Assembly (NCBI GenBank): GCA_021202895.1
Contig: JAJQCE010000015.1
Coordinates: 161,671-225,670, forward strand
Direction of reading: 5' to 3'
DNA: 64,000 nucleotides
From: Ruminococcus sp.
GTDB taxonomy: Bacteria; Bacillota; Clostridia; Oscillospirales; Ruminococcaceae
Position 1 is the stretch's first letter. Every line of letters starts with the position of its first letter. The notes below the pieces were generated by a model that had not been told where the DNA came from, did no database searches, and saw only the letters and a program-made list of their open reading frames with translations. A program made the position numbers and the translations under genes. Below, in pieces: positions 52,189 through 60,910 of the stretch.

Positions 52189-53040
52189 ATGAAAACAAAG
52201 GTATGCGCTTTAATTGCAGCGGCGATTACGCTTACAGCCTGCGGCTCAGACGATGAGCTTGGTTCAGTCAACGTAATTTCACGAGAGGACGGCTCGGGTA
52301 CGAGGTCGGCTTTTGTGGAGCTAGTGGGAGTTGAGGAAAAGGACGAGGAAGGAAACAGCGTTGATAATACGACAGTCGAGGCTATAATCTGCAAGTCGAC
52401 AGACGTAATGCTTACACAGGTTTCAGGCGATATAAATGCGATTGGATATGTGTCCTACGGCTCGCTTAACGACACGGTCAAGACTTTAAAAATTGACGGA
52501 GTTACAGCTTCGCCCGATACTATAAAGGACGGCAGCTATTCGATAGTTCGTCCGTTTAACATTGTTACCGCAGAGGACTTGTCAGAGGCGGCGAGCGACT
52601 TTATAAGCTTTATAATGAGCGCAGACGGGCAGGAAATTGTCGAGGGTGAAAGCTATGTGGCTGTAGACGAGCAGGCGGCGGCTTATGAAGCGAGCGGCGC
52701 AAGCGGCAAGGTTGTAGTAGCAGGCTCATCATCGGTAGGACCCGTTATGCAGGTGCTGGCGGAGGAGTATGAAAAGGTAAATTCCGACGTCACCGTTGAG
52801 GTTCAGATAAGCGATTCGACTACAGGCGTAAAGTACACGCAGGAGGGAACCTGCGACATCGGTATGATTTCAAGAGAGCTTAAGGAGGACGAAACGGGAC
52901 TTGAAGCGATGGCAATTGCGCAGGACGCTATAGCGGTTATTGTAAACAATGAAAATCCGCTTGAGGATATTACTATGGACAATCTCAAGGAGATATATCT
53001 TGGAAATATCACAGAGTGGTCGGATTTGATAGAGGAGTGA
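52189..53040 (+). CDS. pstS: Phosphate-binding lipoprotein PstS, circularly permuted
   Basis: 283 residues from the ATG at 52189 (AGGAAAGG upstream). The lipobox LTAC puts Cys18 at the anchor. The order of segments is reversed compared with textbook PstS: the usual C-terminal half comes first (REDGSGTRSAF at 32-42, AIGYVSYGSLND, SIVRPFNIVT, FISFIMSADGQ), then the usual N-terminal half (GSSSVGP at 179-185, SDSTTG at 208-213, CDIGMISRELK, ITEWSDL at the end). All three phosphate-contacting motifs are present once. I recall the same order in other clostridial PstS proteins. First gene of pstSCAB. Confidence 0.92.
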   Translation: MKTKVCALIAAAITLTACGSDDELGSVNVISREDGSGTRSAFVELVGVEEKDEEGNSVDNTTVEAIICKSTDVMLTQVSGDINAIGYVSYGSLNDTVKTLKIDGVTASPDTIKDGSYSIVRPFNIVTAEDLSEAASDFISFIMSADGQEIVEGESYVAVDEQAAAYEASGASGKVVVAGSSSVGPVMQVLAEEYEKVNSDVTVEVQISDSTTGVKYTQEGTCDIGMISRELKEDETGLEAMAIAQDAIAVIVNNENPLEDITMDNLKEIYLGNITEWSDLIEE

Positions 53041-53044
53041 TTAA

Positions 53045-53998
53045 ATGCTGAGGAATGAAGCGTATGCAGATTCCAATCTGCTTGAGGAGGCGTTTTTGCC
53101 GCAGACAGTGGAGAGTGCGCCAAAAAAGAGAAGTTTTTCGCTTAAAAGCTTTGCGGAGTACTTTATGCAGGGAGTATTTTTGCTCTGCGCCTGCATTTCG
53201 ATAATTTGCGTTGTGGTAATCTGCGTATATATGTTCGCAAAGGGCTGTCCTGCGATAGCGCAGATAGGCGTGCTTGACTTTTTAAGCGGCACAGACTGGT
53301 TCCCGACAAATTCAGTTCCTAGCTTCGGCATTTTTCCTATGATAGTAGGCTCGATATATGTTACAGCGGGAGCGGTGCTTCTTGGCGTGCCGATCGGACT
53401 TCTGACGGCTGTGTTTCTGGCAAGGTTCTGCCCTGAAAGGCTGTACAAGCTTGTGCTGCCTGCGGTCAATCTGCTTGCGGGAATACCGTCAATTGTCTAT
53501 GGCTTTTTCGGAATGGTGGTAGTCGTGCCTTTTGTGAGAAGCGTTTTCGGCGGTACTGGAAACAGCATTATAACGGCTTCAATAATTCTGGGAATGATGA
53601 TTCTGCCGACTGTGGTGGGAATGAGCGAGAGCGCACTAAAGGCTGTGCCTGAAGAATATTACGAGGGTGCGCTTGCGCTTGGAGCAACTCACGAGCGTTC
53701 GGTGATGAGGGTGCTTTTGCCTGCGGCTAAATCGGGAATATGTGCGGCGATAGTGCTTGCAATTGGCAGAGCGGTAGGAGAAACTATGGCGGTGGTTATG
53801 ATTGCGGGAAATCAGGCGAGGCTTCCCGACGAGCTTACAGACGGAGTGAGAACGCTTACGGCGAACATAATTTTAGAGATGGGATACGCTTCCGGGCTTC
53901 ACTATGACGCTTTGCTTGGAACAGGCGTGGTGCTGTTTGTCTTTATACTTATTCTCAATCTGCTGTTAAGCATAATAACCTCAAAGAGGAAGGGATAG
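53045..53998 (+). CDS. pstC: Phosphate ABC transporter permease PstC
   Basis: 317 residues, six membrane spans after a 35-residue cytoplasmic N-terminus. The permease EAA-like loop is seen (ALKAVPEEYYEGALALGATHERSVMRVLLP), with AGIPSIVYGFFG and GRAVGETMAVVMI typical of PstC. It forms the channel with PstA. GAGGAG lies 8 nt before the ATG, 4 nt after pstS. Confidence 0.95.
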   Translation: MLRNEAYADSNLLEEAFLPQTVESAPKKRSFSLKSFAEYFMQGVFLLCACISIICVVVICVYMFAKGCPAIAQIGVLDFLSGTDWFPTNSVPSFGIFPMIVGSIYVTAGAVLLGVPIGLLTAVFLARFCPERLYKLVLPAVNLLAGIPSIVYGFFGMVVVVPFVRSVFGGTGNSIITASIILGMMILPTVVGMSESALKAVPEEYYEGALALGATHERSVMRVLLPAAKSGICAAIVLAIGRAVGETMAVVMIAGNQARLPDELTDGVRTLTANIILEMGYASGLHYDALLGTGVVLFVFILILNLLLSIITSKRKG

Positions 53999-54004
53999 AA
54001 AGAA

Positions 54005-54859
54005 ATGAATCAAAGGATAATGACCTACAAGGCGCATCCGCTTTCGCTTGTGATGAAAGCCTTGGTCTGGATAAGCGCGGCTCTTTCTGTGGCGGTGTTT
54101 GTCACACTGGTAGGATATGTGCTGATTAAGGGCGTGCCGTATCTTTCGCTAAGCCTGTTTGCTTTCGAGGGCTCAACCTCTGAGGTTTCGATTTTAGCGT
54201 CGATTGTAAATACGCTTAAGATGGTGTTGATTGCGCTGCTTGTCGCAGCTCCGCTGGGAGTGGGCTGCTCGGTGTATCTTGTCGAGTACGCTAAAAAGGG
54301 CAGCAGAGTGGTTAAGCTTGCAGAGCTTGCAGCACAGACGCTTTCAGGCATACCGTCAATCATTTATGGCATTTTTGGAAGCATGTTTTTTGTGACGTCC
54401 TTAGGCTGGCGGCTGTCGCTTCTTTCGGGAGCTTTTACGCTTGCGATTATGATTTTGCCGATAATTATAACCTCGTCACAGGAGGCTTTAAAGTCGGTGA
54501 ACGACAGCTACAGAGAAGGAGCGTTCGGACTGGGAGCGGGAAAGCTAAGAACAGTGTTCAAGGTTGTTCTGCCGTCTGCAATATCAGGAATACTTTCGGG
54601 AATAATACTCTCTATAGGGCGCATAGTAGGCGAAACGGCGGCTCTTATCTTTACGGCAGGAACGATTACAAAGCTTGCCTCTCTTACCGATTCAGGCTCG
54701 ACGCTTGCGGTGCAGATGTACAATCTTTCAACGGAAGGGCTGCACATGAACGAAGCCTCTGCGGCGGCTGTAGTGCTGCTAATTACGGTAATTGCGCTTA
54801 ATTCTGCGGCAAGCTTTATAGGGAAAAGGATTAAGAAGAGCGGCGCAGAGGTGAATTAA
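54005..54859 (+). CDS. pstA: Phosphate ABC transporter permease PstA
   Basis: 284 residues with six spans. [17 protein letters not shown], the EAA loop ([30 protein letters not shown]) and [15 protein letters not shown] mark PstA. It pairs with PstC in the inner membrane. AAAGAA precedes the ATG, 6 nt after pstC. Confidence 0.95.
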   Translation: MNQRIMTYKAHPLSLVMKALVWISAALSVAVFVTLVGYVLIKGVPYLSLSLFAFEGSTSEVSILASIVNTLKMVLIALLVAAPLGVGCSVYLVEYAKKGSRVVKLAELAAQTLSGIPSIIYGIFGSMFFVTSLGWRLSLLSGAFTLAIMILPIIITSSQEALKSVNDSYREGAFGLGAGKLRTVFKVVLPSAISGILSGIILSIGRIVGETAALIFTAGTITKLASLTDSGSTLAVQMYNLSTEGLHMNEASAAAVVLLITVIALNSAASFIGKRIKKSGAEVN

Positions 54860-54860
54860 G

Positions 54861-55622
54861 GTGAAGGATATGAATTATAAAATTGAAATTAGCAATGCGA
54901 ATTTGTTTTACGGCGGCTTTCAGGCACTTTACGATATAAATCTTAACATTGAGGAGCGCAGGATTATGTCGTTTATCGGACCGTCAGGCTGCGGAAAAAG
55001 CACGCTGCTCAAGTGCCTTAACCGAATGAACGATTTGGTCGAGGGCTGCAAGGTCGAGGGCGAGTTTTTGCTTGACGGCGAGGATATTTACCGTGATGTT
55101 GAGGTGACGACGCTTAGAAAAAGAGTAGGAATGGTTTTTCAAAAGTCAAATCTTTTTCCGATGTCGATTTACGACAACATAGCCTTCGGACCGAGAACTC
55201 ACGGGATTAAGAAAAAAGCGCAGCTTGACGAGATAGTAGAGTCTTGTCTAAAGCAGGCGGCGATATGGGACGAGTGCAAGGACAGGCTTAAAAAGTCGGC
55301 GCTCGGAATGTCAGGCGGTCAGCAGCAGAGGCTGTGTATAGCGAGAGCCTTGGCGGTAAAGCCGGAGGTGATACTGATGGACGAGCCGACCTCTGCGCTT
55401 GATCCGATTTCAACACAGAAGGTTGAGGAGCTTTGTAAGGAGCTTAAGAGAAAGTACACGATAGTGATTGTGACGCACAATATGCAGCAGGCGATGAGAA
55501 TTGCCGATTCAACGGCGTTTTTCCTGCACGGAAGAATAGAGGAGGTCGGACCTACAGAAAGGATATTTAACAATCCGAAAAATGTCAGAACCGAAGAGTA
55601 TATCGGCGGACGCTTTGGATAA
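54861..55622 (+). CDS. pstB: Phosphate ABC transporter ATP-binding protein PstB
   Basis: 253 residues. Walker [11 protein letters not shown]-loop [14 protein letters not shown] signature [10 protein letters not shown], Walker [12 protein letters not shown] and the H-loop VTHNMQQA are complete. A GTG at 54861 fits a GAGGTG 7 nt upstream at the end of pstA; an ATG at 54870 is an alternative. It ends the pst transport set; the usual phoU does not follow as a separate gene. Confidence 0.97.
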   Translation: MKDMNYKIEISNANLFYGGFQALYDINLNIEERRIMSFIGPSGCGKSTLLKCLNRMNDLVEGCKVEGEFLLDGEDIYRDVEVTTLRKRVGMVFQKSNLFPMSIYDNIAFGPRTHGIKKKAQLDEIVESCLKQAAIWDECKDRLKKSALGMSGGQQQRLCIARALAVKPEVILMDEPTSALDPISTQKVEELCKELKRKYTIVIVTHNMQQAMRIADSTAFFLHGRIEEVGPTERIFNNPKNVRTEEYIGGRFG

Positions 55623-55654
55623 AAGGAAAAATTCTCCGAGATAAGGGTACAAAT

Positions 55655-55708
55655 TTTACGTGGATTTTACAATAGGTCTGTAGAGTTTTTACAAATATAA
55701 GCTATAAT
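55655..55708 (+). promoter_or_regulatory. Pho box array before the Na/Pi cotransporter
   Basis: Four hexamers in exact 11-nt steps: TTTACG 55655, TTTACA 55666, TCTGTA 55677, TTTACA 55688, followed 9 nt later by TATAAT at 55703-55708. Matches the PhoP-box layout. No -35 consensus. Confidence 0.78.
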
Positions 55709-55791
55709 AAAATAAATTTGTGTAAAGCTTAAAGGATTAAAAAGAAAAATCGGCGTAAAGGATGGACGCCCATGGTGTTTTGGAGGATTTT

Positions 55792-57588
55792 ATGGACATA
55801 TTTTCAGTCCTGACAATGATAGGAGGGCTTGCGCTCTTTCTATATGGAATGCAGACGATGAGCGGCGCTCTTGGAAAAATGGCGGGCGGCAAGCTTGAGG
55901 ATTTTTTTGACAGAGTTACTTCCAACAGATTTAAGGCGGTAGCGCTTGGTACAGGCGTGACGGCGCTTATTCAGTCGTCGGCGGCGACTACGGTAATGCT
56001 TATCGGCTTTGTCAATGCGGGAATTATGCAGCTTAGGCAGACGATAGGCGTGCTGATGGGAGCGGATATAGGCACTACAATTACTGCGTGGCTGCTTTCA
56101 CTGTCGGGAGTTGAGGGCGAGAGCGTCGTCATTCAGCTGTTTAAGCCGACCTCCTTTTCACCGATTCTTGCGATTATCGGTGTGATTCTTATCATGAGCG
56201 CAAAATCGGACAAGAAAAAGACGATAGGCGAGATAATGATAGGCTTTGCGATACTCATGTTCGGTATGAACATGATGCAGACGGCTTCGGAAACGCTTAA
56301 GGACAGCGAAACGTTCACAAGCGTGCTTTTGCTGTTTAAAAATCCGCTTCTTGGAGTGCTGATAGGTGCGGTAATAACTGCCATTTTACAGTCCTCATCT
56401 GTGTCTATAGGTATTTTGCAGGCTCTTAGCTCAACAGGCAGGCTCACCTTTGGCATATCGATACCGATAATTATAGGACAGAATATCGGCTCCTGTATCA
56501 ACGGCATTATAAGCTCGATAGGCACAAGCAAAAACGCAAAGCGTGTGGCGGCGGTGCATCTTAGTATCAAGCTTATCGGAGCTGTGCTGTTTTTGAGCGT
56601 ATTTTATACTTTGAATGCGATTTTAGACTTTGCTTTTATGGATTTGCCGATAAGCGAAACCTACATAGCGATTTTCCATACGATATATAACGTCGGCGTG
56701 ACGATTGTACTTTTGCCGTTTACCAATGCGCTTGAGAAGCTTGCGTATGTAATTGTCAAGGACAAAAAGACCGATGAGGACGAGGAGGAGCGTCAGAGCA
56801 GCAACGAGCTTAAGCAGCTTGAGGAAAGATTCCTGCGCACTCCGACTGTTGCGGTTGAACGAGCAAGGACGGTTGTCTGTTCTATGACGCACATCACGAG
56901 GCGAATGGTAAAGCACTCCTGCGAGATTTTGTTTAGCTATGACGAGGAAAAATACAAGGAGCTGCTTAAGCATGAAAAGCTGGTGAAGGAGTACGAGCGT
57001 GCGGTTGAGAGCTATCTGATTAAAATTTCGAGCCTTACGCTGAGTGAAAAGGACGCTAAAATGCTCAGCACTCTGCTTTACAACATAAGCGAGCTTGAGC
57101 ATATCGCAAGCCATGCGAGAAGTATCGCTATAAGCGCAAGAGCCAAGCATAAGAGCAATGATGATTTTTCAAAGAAAGCCCGCGACGAGCTGAACGTTAT
57201 GTGCAGCGCAGTGCAGCAGGTGATGGAATTTGCCGTCACTGCGGTCTGTGATATGGATCTCTATGCGGCGTATGAAATTGAACCGCTTGAGGAGGTTGTG
57301 GATCAGCTCCGCACAAAGATAAAGAACCGCCATGTAAAGCGGCTTCAGGCAGGAAAATGCACTATAGATTTAGGCTTTGTTTTTAACGATATACTTACCT
57401 CTCTTGAGAGAATGTCGGATCACTGTTCAAATATAGCAATCTGCATGGTGCAGGTTAACGACGATAATTTTGAAAACAACGAATACATGAGAACAATAAG
57501 CACAAGCGGAGCGGAGTTTGACGGCGAGGTAGCTAAGTTTCAAAAGCAGTTTCCTCTGCCTAAAAAGGAAGATTACAAGAAAAAATAG
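55792..57588 (+). CDS. Na/Pi cotransporter family protein with PhoU-like C-terminus
   Basis: 598 residues from the ATG at 55792 (GGAGG 5 nt upstream). The membrane part (about 1-330) has the duplicated QSSAATTVM and QSSSVSIGI motifs of the NptA/SLC34-like family. The C-terminal 230 residues form a PhoU-like helical region (RTPTVAVERARTVV, ERMSDHCSNIAICMV). It should take up or export phosphate with Na+. No separate phoU exists in this locus, so this tail may supply the signalling function; that is inference. Co-transcribed with phoP from a Pho-box promoter. Confidence 0.92.
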   Translation: MDIFSVLTMIGGLALFLYGMQTMSGALGKMAGGKLEDFFDRVTSNRFKAVALGTGVTALIQSSAATTVMLIGFVNAGIMQLRQTIGVLMGADIGTTITAWLLSLSGVEGESVVIQLFKPTSFSPILAIIGVILIMSAKSDKKKTIGEIMIGFAILMFGMNMMQTASETLKDSETFTSVLLLFKNPLLGVLIGAVITAILQSSSVSIGILQALSSTGRLTFGISIPIIIGQNIGSCINGIISSIGTSKNAKRVAAVHLSIKLIGAVLFLSVFYTLNAILDFAFMDLPISETYIAIFHTIYNVGVTIVLLPFTNALEKLAYVIVKDKKTDEDEEERQSSNELKQLEERFLRTPTVAVERARTVVCSMTHITRRMVKHSCEILFSYDEEKYKELLKHEKLVKEYERAVESYLIKISSLTLSEKDAKMLSTLLYNISELEHIASHARSIAISARAKHKSNDDFSKKARDELNVMCSAVQQVMEFAVTAVCDMDLYAAYEIEPLEEVVDQLRTKIKNRHVKRLQAGKCTIDLGFVFNDILTSLERMSDHCSNIAICMVQVNDDNFENNEYMRTISTSGAEFDGEVAKFQKQFPLPKKEDYKKK

Positions 57589-57605
57589 CAGGGAGGTCGG
57601 CGGCA

Positions 57606-58283
57606 TTGGCAATGATTTACTGCGTCGAGGACGACGAGGGAATTAGAGAGCTTATAAGCTGTGCGCTTAAAGCGGGCGGCTATGAGGTAAAGGCTTTTGA
57701 AAGCGCAAAGCCGTTTTATGACGAGCTGGAATTAAAGCAGCCTGCGCTGATACTGCTTGATATTATGCTTCCGAACGAGGACGGTTTGAGCGTGCTTAAA
57801 AGGCTTAAGGCGGACGCTAGGTACAAGGATATTCCCGTGATAATGCTCACGGCAAAGACGAGTGAGATCGATAAGGTTTCAGGGCTTGAATCGGGAGCGG
57901 ACGATTATATAACAAAGCCCTTTGGAGTTATGGAAACACTGTCGAGAATCAAGGCGGTACTCAGACGCTCTTCGAGGAGCGAGGACGAGCCTGAGGTTAT
58001 AATGGTAAGAGAGGTATCTCTTGACCCGTCAAAGAGAATTGTTACGGCTAACGGCAAGGAGGTGCCGCTTACCTATATGGAATTTGAGCTGATGATGTAC
58101 CTTATGCGCCATCCGTCCATAGCGGTGACAAGGGACAAGCTTATGGAGCGTGTCTGGGGCTATGAATTTGCAGGCGAAACGCGCACTGTGGATATGCACA
58201 TAAAGACTATACGTCAGAAGCTTGAAGCCGCAGGCTGCACTGATTTTATAAAAACGGTGCGGGGAGTGGGATATAAGTGTTAG
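57606..58283 (+). CDS. phoP: Phosphate response regulator (PhoP/PhoB-like, OmpR family)
   Basis: 225 residues from a TTG at 57606 with GGGAGG 9 nt upstream; the ATG at 57612 is 15 nt from it. Receiver domain with acidic pocket E8/D9/D10, phospho-acceptor D52 (LLDIMLP), switch Thr in MLTAKTS, and Lys in YITKPF. The C-terminal winged helix (TYMEFELMMYLMRH, VDMHIKTIRQKLE, TVRGVGYKC) is complete. The context makes it the phosphate regulator; it should bind the two nearby Pho boxes. Confidence 0.93.
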   Translation: MAMIYCVEDDEGIRELISCALKAGGYEVKAFESAKPFYDELELKQPALILLDIMLPNEDGLSVLKRLKADARYKDIPVIMLTAKTSEIDKVSGLESGADDYITKPFGVMETLSRIKAVLRRSSRSEDEPEVIMVREVSLDPSKRIVTANGKEVPLTYMEFELMMYLMRHPSIAVTRDKLMERVWGYEFAGETRTVDMHIKTIRQKLEAAGCTDFIKTVRGVGYKC

Positions 58284-58311
58284 AATCCGCCGAAAGCAGG
58301 CGGATTTTTTA
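58283..58311 (+). terminator. Terminator-like hairpin between phoP and phoR
   Basis: AATCCGCC (58284-58291) pairs with GGCGGATT (58299-58306), followed by TTTTTAG. It begins right at the phoP stop codon and would lower phoR expression relative to phoP. Confidence 0.85.
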
Positions 58312-58329
58312 GAATAGGAGAGGATTGCT

Positions 58330-60048
58330 ATGCAAAAGAAAATTTTCAGGAGCATGACACTTTTGGTGAGCGTTACGCTTGTCATATTTGCGTCACTGGT
58401 GATTTATATCTGCTGGAGCGTTTACAGAGAGAGCGCATTTTCAGAGCTTGAAACTGCGGCTCTTATTGCGGTTGATTCAAGCATGACGCCGCAGGAGATA
58501 AGCGAAAGCCTTTCGCAAAACGAGGATTATTCGATAAGAGTGACTTATATCCAAAGCGACGGCACAGTGGCGTTTGACAATCAGGAGGACGCTGAAGAAA
58601 TGGAGAACCATGCCGATCGTGAGGAGGTAAAGCAGGCGCTTGAAACGGGAAGCGGCAGCTCGGAGAGGCTTTCTCAGACGCTGGACAAGACCTATTGCTA
58701 CTATGCTGTTGCGTATGACGGCGGAGTACTCAGGCTTGCGAGAACGAGAAACAGTATGCTCTCTATTACAGCCTCGGTGATTTTGTTTATCGTGGCGGCT
58801 GTGGGCGTGCTGATTGTGATTACCACGATAATTTCAATGAGAATTTCAGACAGCGTGATGAGCCCGATAAGACGGCTGGTAAGACGCTTTGACTTAAGCG
58901 ATGAGGGCGAGGGAGCAGACGAGCCAAAGGAGGACAGCAGGGTTTACGAGGAGCTTGTGCCGATATTTGACATGGCGGATAAGCTGCTTGACGAATCCCA
59001 CAGAATTGTAAGACGCTTGAAAAAGGAAAAGGAAAAGTTTGTCCTCATCACCGAAAACATGGCGGAGGGAATGATATTGCTAGATTCGGACAAGACGGTG
59101 CTGTCGGTAAACCGCACGGCTCTTGAGCTTTTTAACCCTGACTTTGACCCATCGCTAAAGCTTACTCTTGCGGATTTTACAACTGACGAACAGCTCTGGG
59201 GGCTTGTAAATCAGCTTGAGGGGCACAGCTCGGTAAGGGGAGTTATTACCTTAGACGAGCATTCATGGAGAGTGTTCGCAAACCAGACCGAGTATGCGGG
59301 TAAGTACGGAATAGTGATAATTTTAGCTGACGTCACAGAGAGCATTAAGAGCGAGCAGATACGGCGCGATTTTTCAGCTAACGTTTCCCACGAGCTTAAA
59401 ACTCCGCTGACTACGATAAAGGGCTTCGGCGAGATGATGGAAAAGGGTATAATCTCAAAGGAAGAGGACGTCAAGCGTTACGGAGGAACGATTTACCGTG
59501 AATCGGCAAGACTTTTGTCGCTGATAAATGATATTATCAGGCTGTCAGAAATTGAGGACGGCGAGGCTAAGGCTTTGTTTGAGCAGGTGGATTTGCTTAA
59601 AGCGGCGCTCAGCTGTGCGGAAATTTTGCAGGTTAAGGCAGATGAAAGCAAGGTTGAGATAAGGGTAAGCGGCGAAAGTGCGCTTATAATGGCGAACAAG
59701 AGCTATATCAACGAGATGATTTTAAATCTGATGGACAACTCGATAAAGTACAACCGTGCAGGCGGCTGGGTTTCGGCTGAAATTACTGCGCTTGAGAGCA
59801 AAGCGCAGATTGTGATTGCCGATAATGGTATAGGTATAAGCGAGGCGGACAAGGAGAGAGTTTTCGAGCGCTTTTACCGAGTGGACAAGAGCCGCTCAAA
59901 GGCTACGGGCGGCACAGGTCTTGGTCTTTCAATTGTAAAGCATATGGTGGCGGTGCATAACGGTGAGCTTAAAATCGAAAGCGGGCTTGGAAAGGGTACG
60001 AAAATAACTATATTGCTTCCGTATGAAAACGAGGATTTGGATAAATAG
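58330..60048 (+). CDS. phoR: Phosphate sensor histidine kinase (PhoR-like)
   Basis: 572 residues: a first membrane helix (about 9-31), an extracytoplasmic region to about 145, a second helix (about 146-170), HAMP-like linker, PAS domain (ILLDSDKTVLSVNRTALELFNP), then the kinase core with H354 in NVSHELKTPLTT, N box (NLMDNSIKYN), G1 DNGIGI, F box and G2 GGTGLGLSIVKH. Normal PhoR layout. ATAGGAGAGG precedes the ATG. Separated from phoP by a terminator-like hairpin. Confidence 0.93.
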   Translation: MQKKIFRSMTLLVSVTLVIFASLVIYICWSVYRESAFSELETAALIAVDSSMTPQEISESLSQNEDYSIRVTYIQSDGTVAFDNQEDAEEMENHADREEVKQALETGSGSSERLSQTLDKTYCYYAVAYDGGVLRLARTRNSMLSITASVILFIVAAVGVLIVITTIISMRISDSVMSPIRRLVRRFDLSDEGEGADEPKEDSRVYEELVPIFDMADKLLDESHRIVRRLKKEKEKFVLITENMAEGMILLDSDKTVLSVNRTALELFNPDFDPSLKLTLADFTTDEQLWGLVNQLEGHSSVRGVITLDEHSWRVFANQTEYAGKYGIVIILADVTESIKSEQIRRDFSANVSHELKTPLTTIKGFGEMMEKGIISKEEDVKRYGGTIYRESARLLSLINDIIRLSEIEDGEAKALFEQVDLLKAALSCAEILQVKADESKVEIRVSGESALIMANKSYINEMILNLMDNSIKYNRAGGWVSAEITALESKAQIVIADNGIGISEADKERVFERFYRVDKSRSKATGGTGLGLSIVKHMVAVHNGELKIESGLGKGTKITILLPYENEDLDK

Positions 60049-60053
60049 CACAA

Positions 60054-60090
60054 AAAAAGCACTTCATCTAATACATGAAGTGCTTTGCTT
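60054..60090 (+). terminator. Hairpin after phoR
   Basis: AAAGCACTTCAT (60057-60068) pairs with ATGAAGTGCTTT (60075-60086); the T tract is weak. Confidence 0.65.
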
Positions 60091-60216
60091 ACTTTGTCCA
60101 ATGTACAATCCTTTAAAAGCCTGAAGAATCAGCCGCCGAAGCTAAAGCGTCAAGCAGAGAAATGTACATAACTTTTAAAAAACGAACTAATGTCAGACAA
60201 ACCTTGAACGCAATCA

Positions 60217-60316
60217 ATTAAAACCCGACTGTCGCTGAATTAAACCCGACCGCCGCCGATTAAACCAACTGTCACCGATTAAACCCTGACTGCCGACAAA
60301 TAAGCCAGACTGCCGA
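60217..60316. repeat. Degenerate tandem repeat, about 20-bp unit
   Basis: Five units resembling ATTAAACCCGACTGCCGCCG: 60217-60237, 60239-60258, 60259-60277, 60278-60297 and 60298-60315. The sixth start (ATTAGCGGG) runs into the ptsH stop codon. On the ptsH strand it forms the message 3' end. Confidence 0.75.
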
Positions 60317-60589
60317 TTAGCGGGCTTCCTCAGAGAAACCGCTGTCTACTAGGTCTACAAGACCCTCTACTGCCGACTGCTCGTCTGCTCCGTCAGCTAT
60401 AATTCTGATTGATGTGCCGCCGACAATGCCGAGAGAAAGTATTCCCAGCAGGCTCTTTGCGTTGACCCTTCTGTCTTCCTTTTCAATCCAAATAGAGGAC
60501 TTGAACTCGTTCGCCTTCTGAATAAAAAATGTTGCAGGGCGAGCGTGCAGACCAACTTGATTCTGTACAACTACATCTTTAACGTACAT
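60317..60589 (-). CDS. ptsH: HPr phosphocarrier protein
   Basis: 90 residues from the ATG at 60589 (GGAGAGG 5 nt upstream). H15 in GLHARPA accepts phosphate from enzyme I, and S46 in NAKSLLGILSLG is the HPr-kinase site used for carbon catabolite control with CcpA. Both are present, so it is HPr rather than Crh. No other PTS gene adjoins it. A consensus promoter lies about 130 nt upstream. Confidence 0.93.
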   Translation of the reverse strand: MYVKDVVVQNQVGLHARPATFFIQKANEFKSSIWIEKEDRRVNAKSLLGILSLGIVGGTSIRIIADGADEQSAVEGLVDLVDSGFSEEAR

Positions 60590-60910
60590 AATAACCTCTC
60601 CAATCATAATCCATTTGATTTAATTATTGACTTTGATTTAAATAGCCTCTGCATGACGCAGATTTTTATTGATAGGAGAAAACTAAAGCAACAATGGCTT
60701 TTAGAATCTCCATATTATAATTATAACCCAAACTCTTCGTTTAGTCAACACAAAAATTGAACAAAGCCGATGTTTTTAAGAAAATTTTGTTGAATTGACA
60801 AAATTGAATCTTTGTGTGAGAGCTTTAATTGTGCATTGTTGACAAAAAAATTTGCTATCTTTGTGAATCTGTACAAAAAGACTTAATAAATAAAAGTTGA
60901 AAACTCTCTT
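60590..60910. other. ptsH leader and AT-rich gap after trmD
   Basis: 320 nt, very AT-rich. It holds the ptsH promoter and about 125 nt of leader; the trmD side shows no clear terminator or gene. Confidence 0.5.
60720..60748 (-). promoter_or_regulatory. Promoter of ptsH
   Basis: On the minus strand TTGACT (60748-60743), 17 nt, TATAAT (60725-60720); a second TATAAT overlaps just downstream (60719-60714). Confidence 0.78.
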
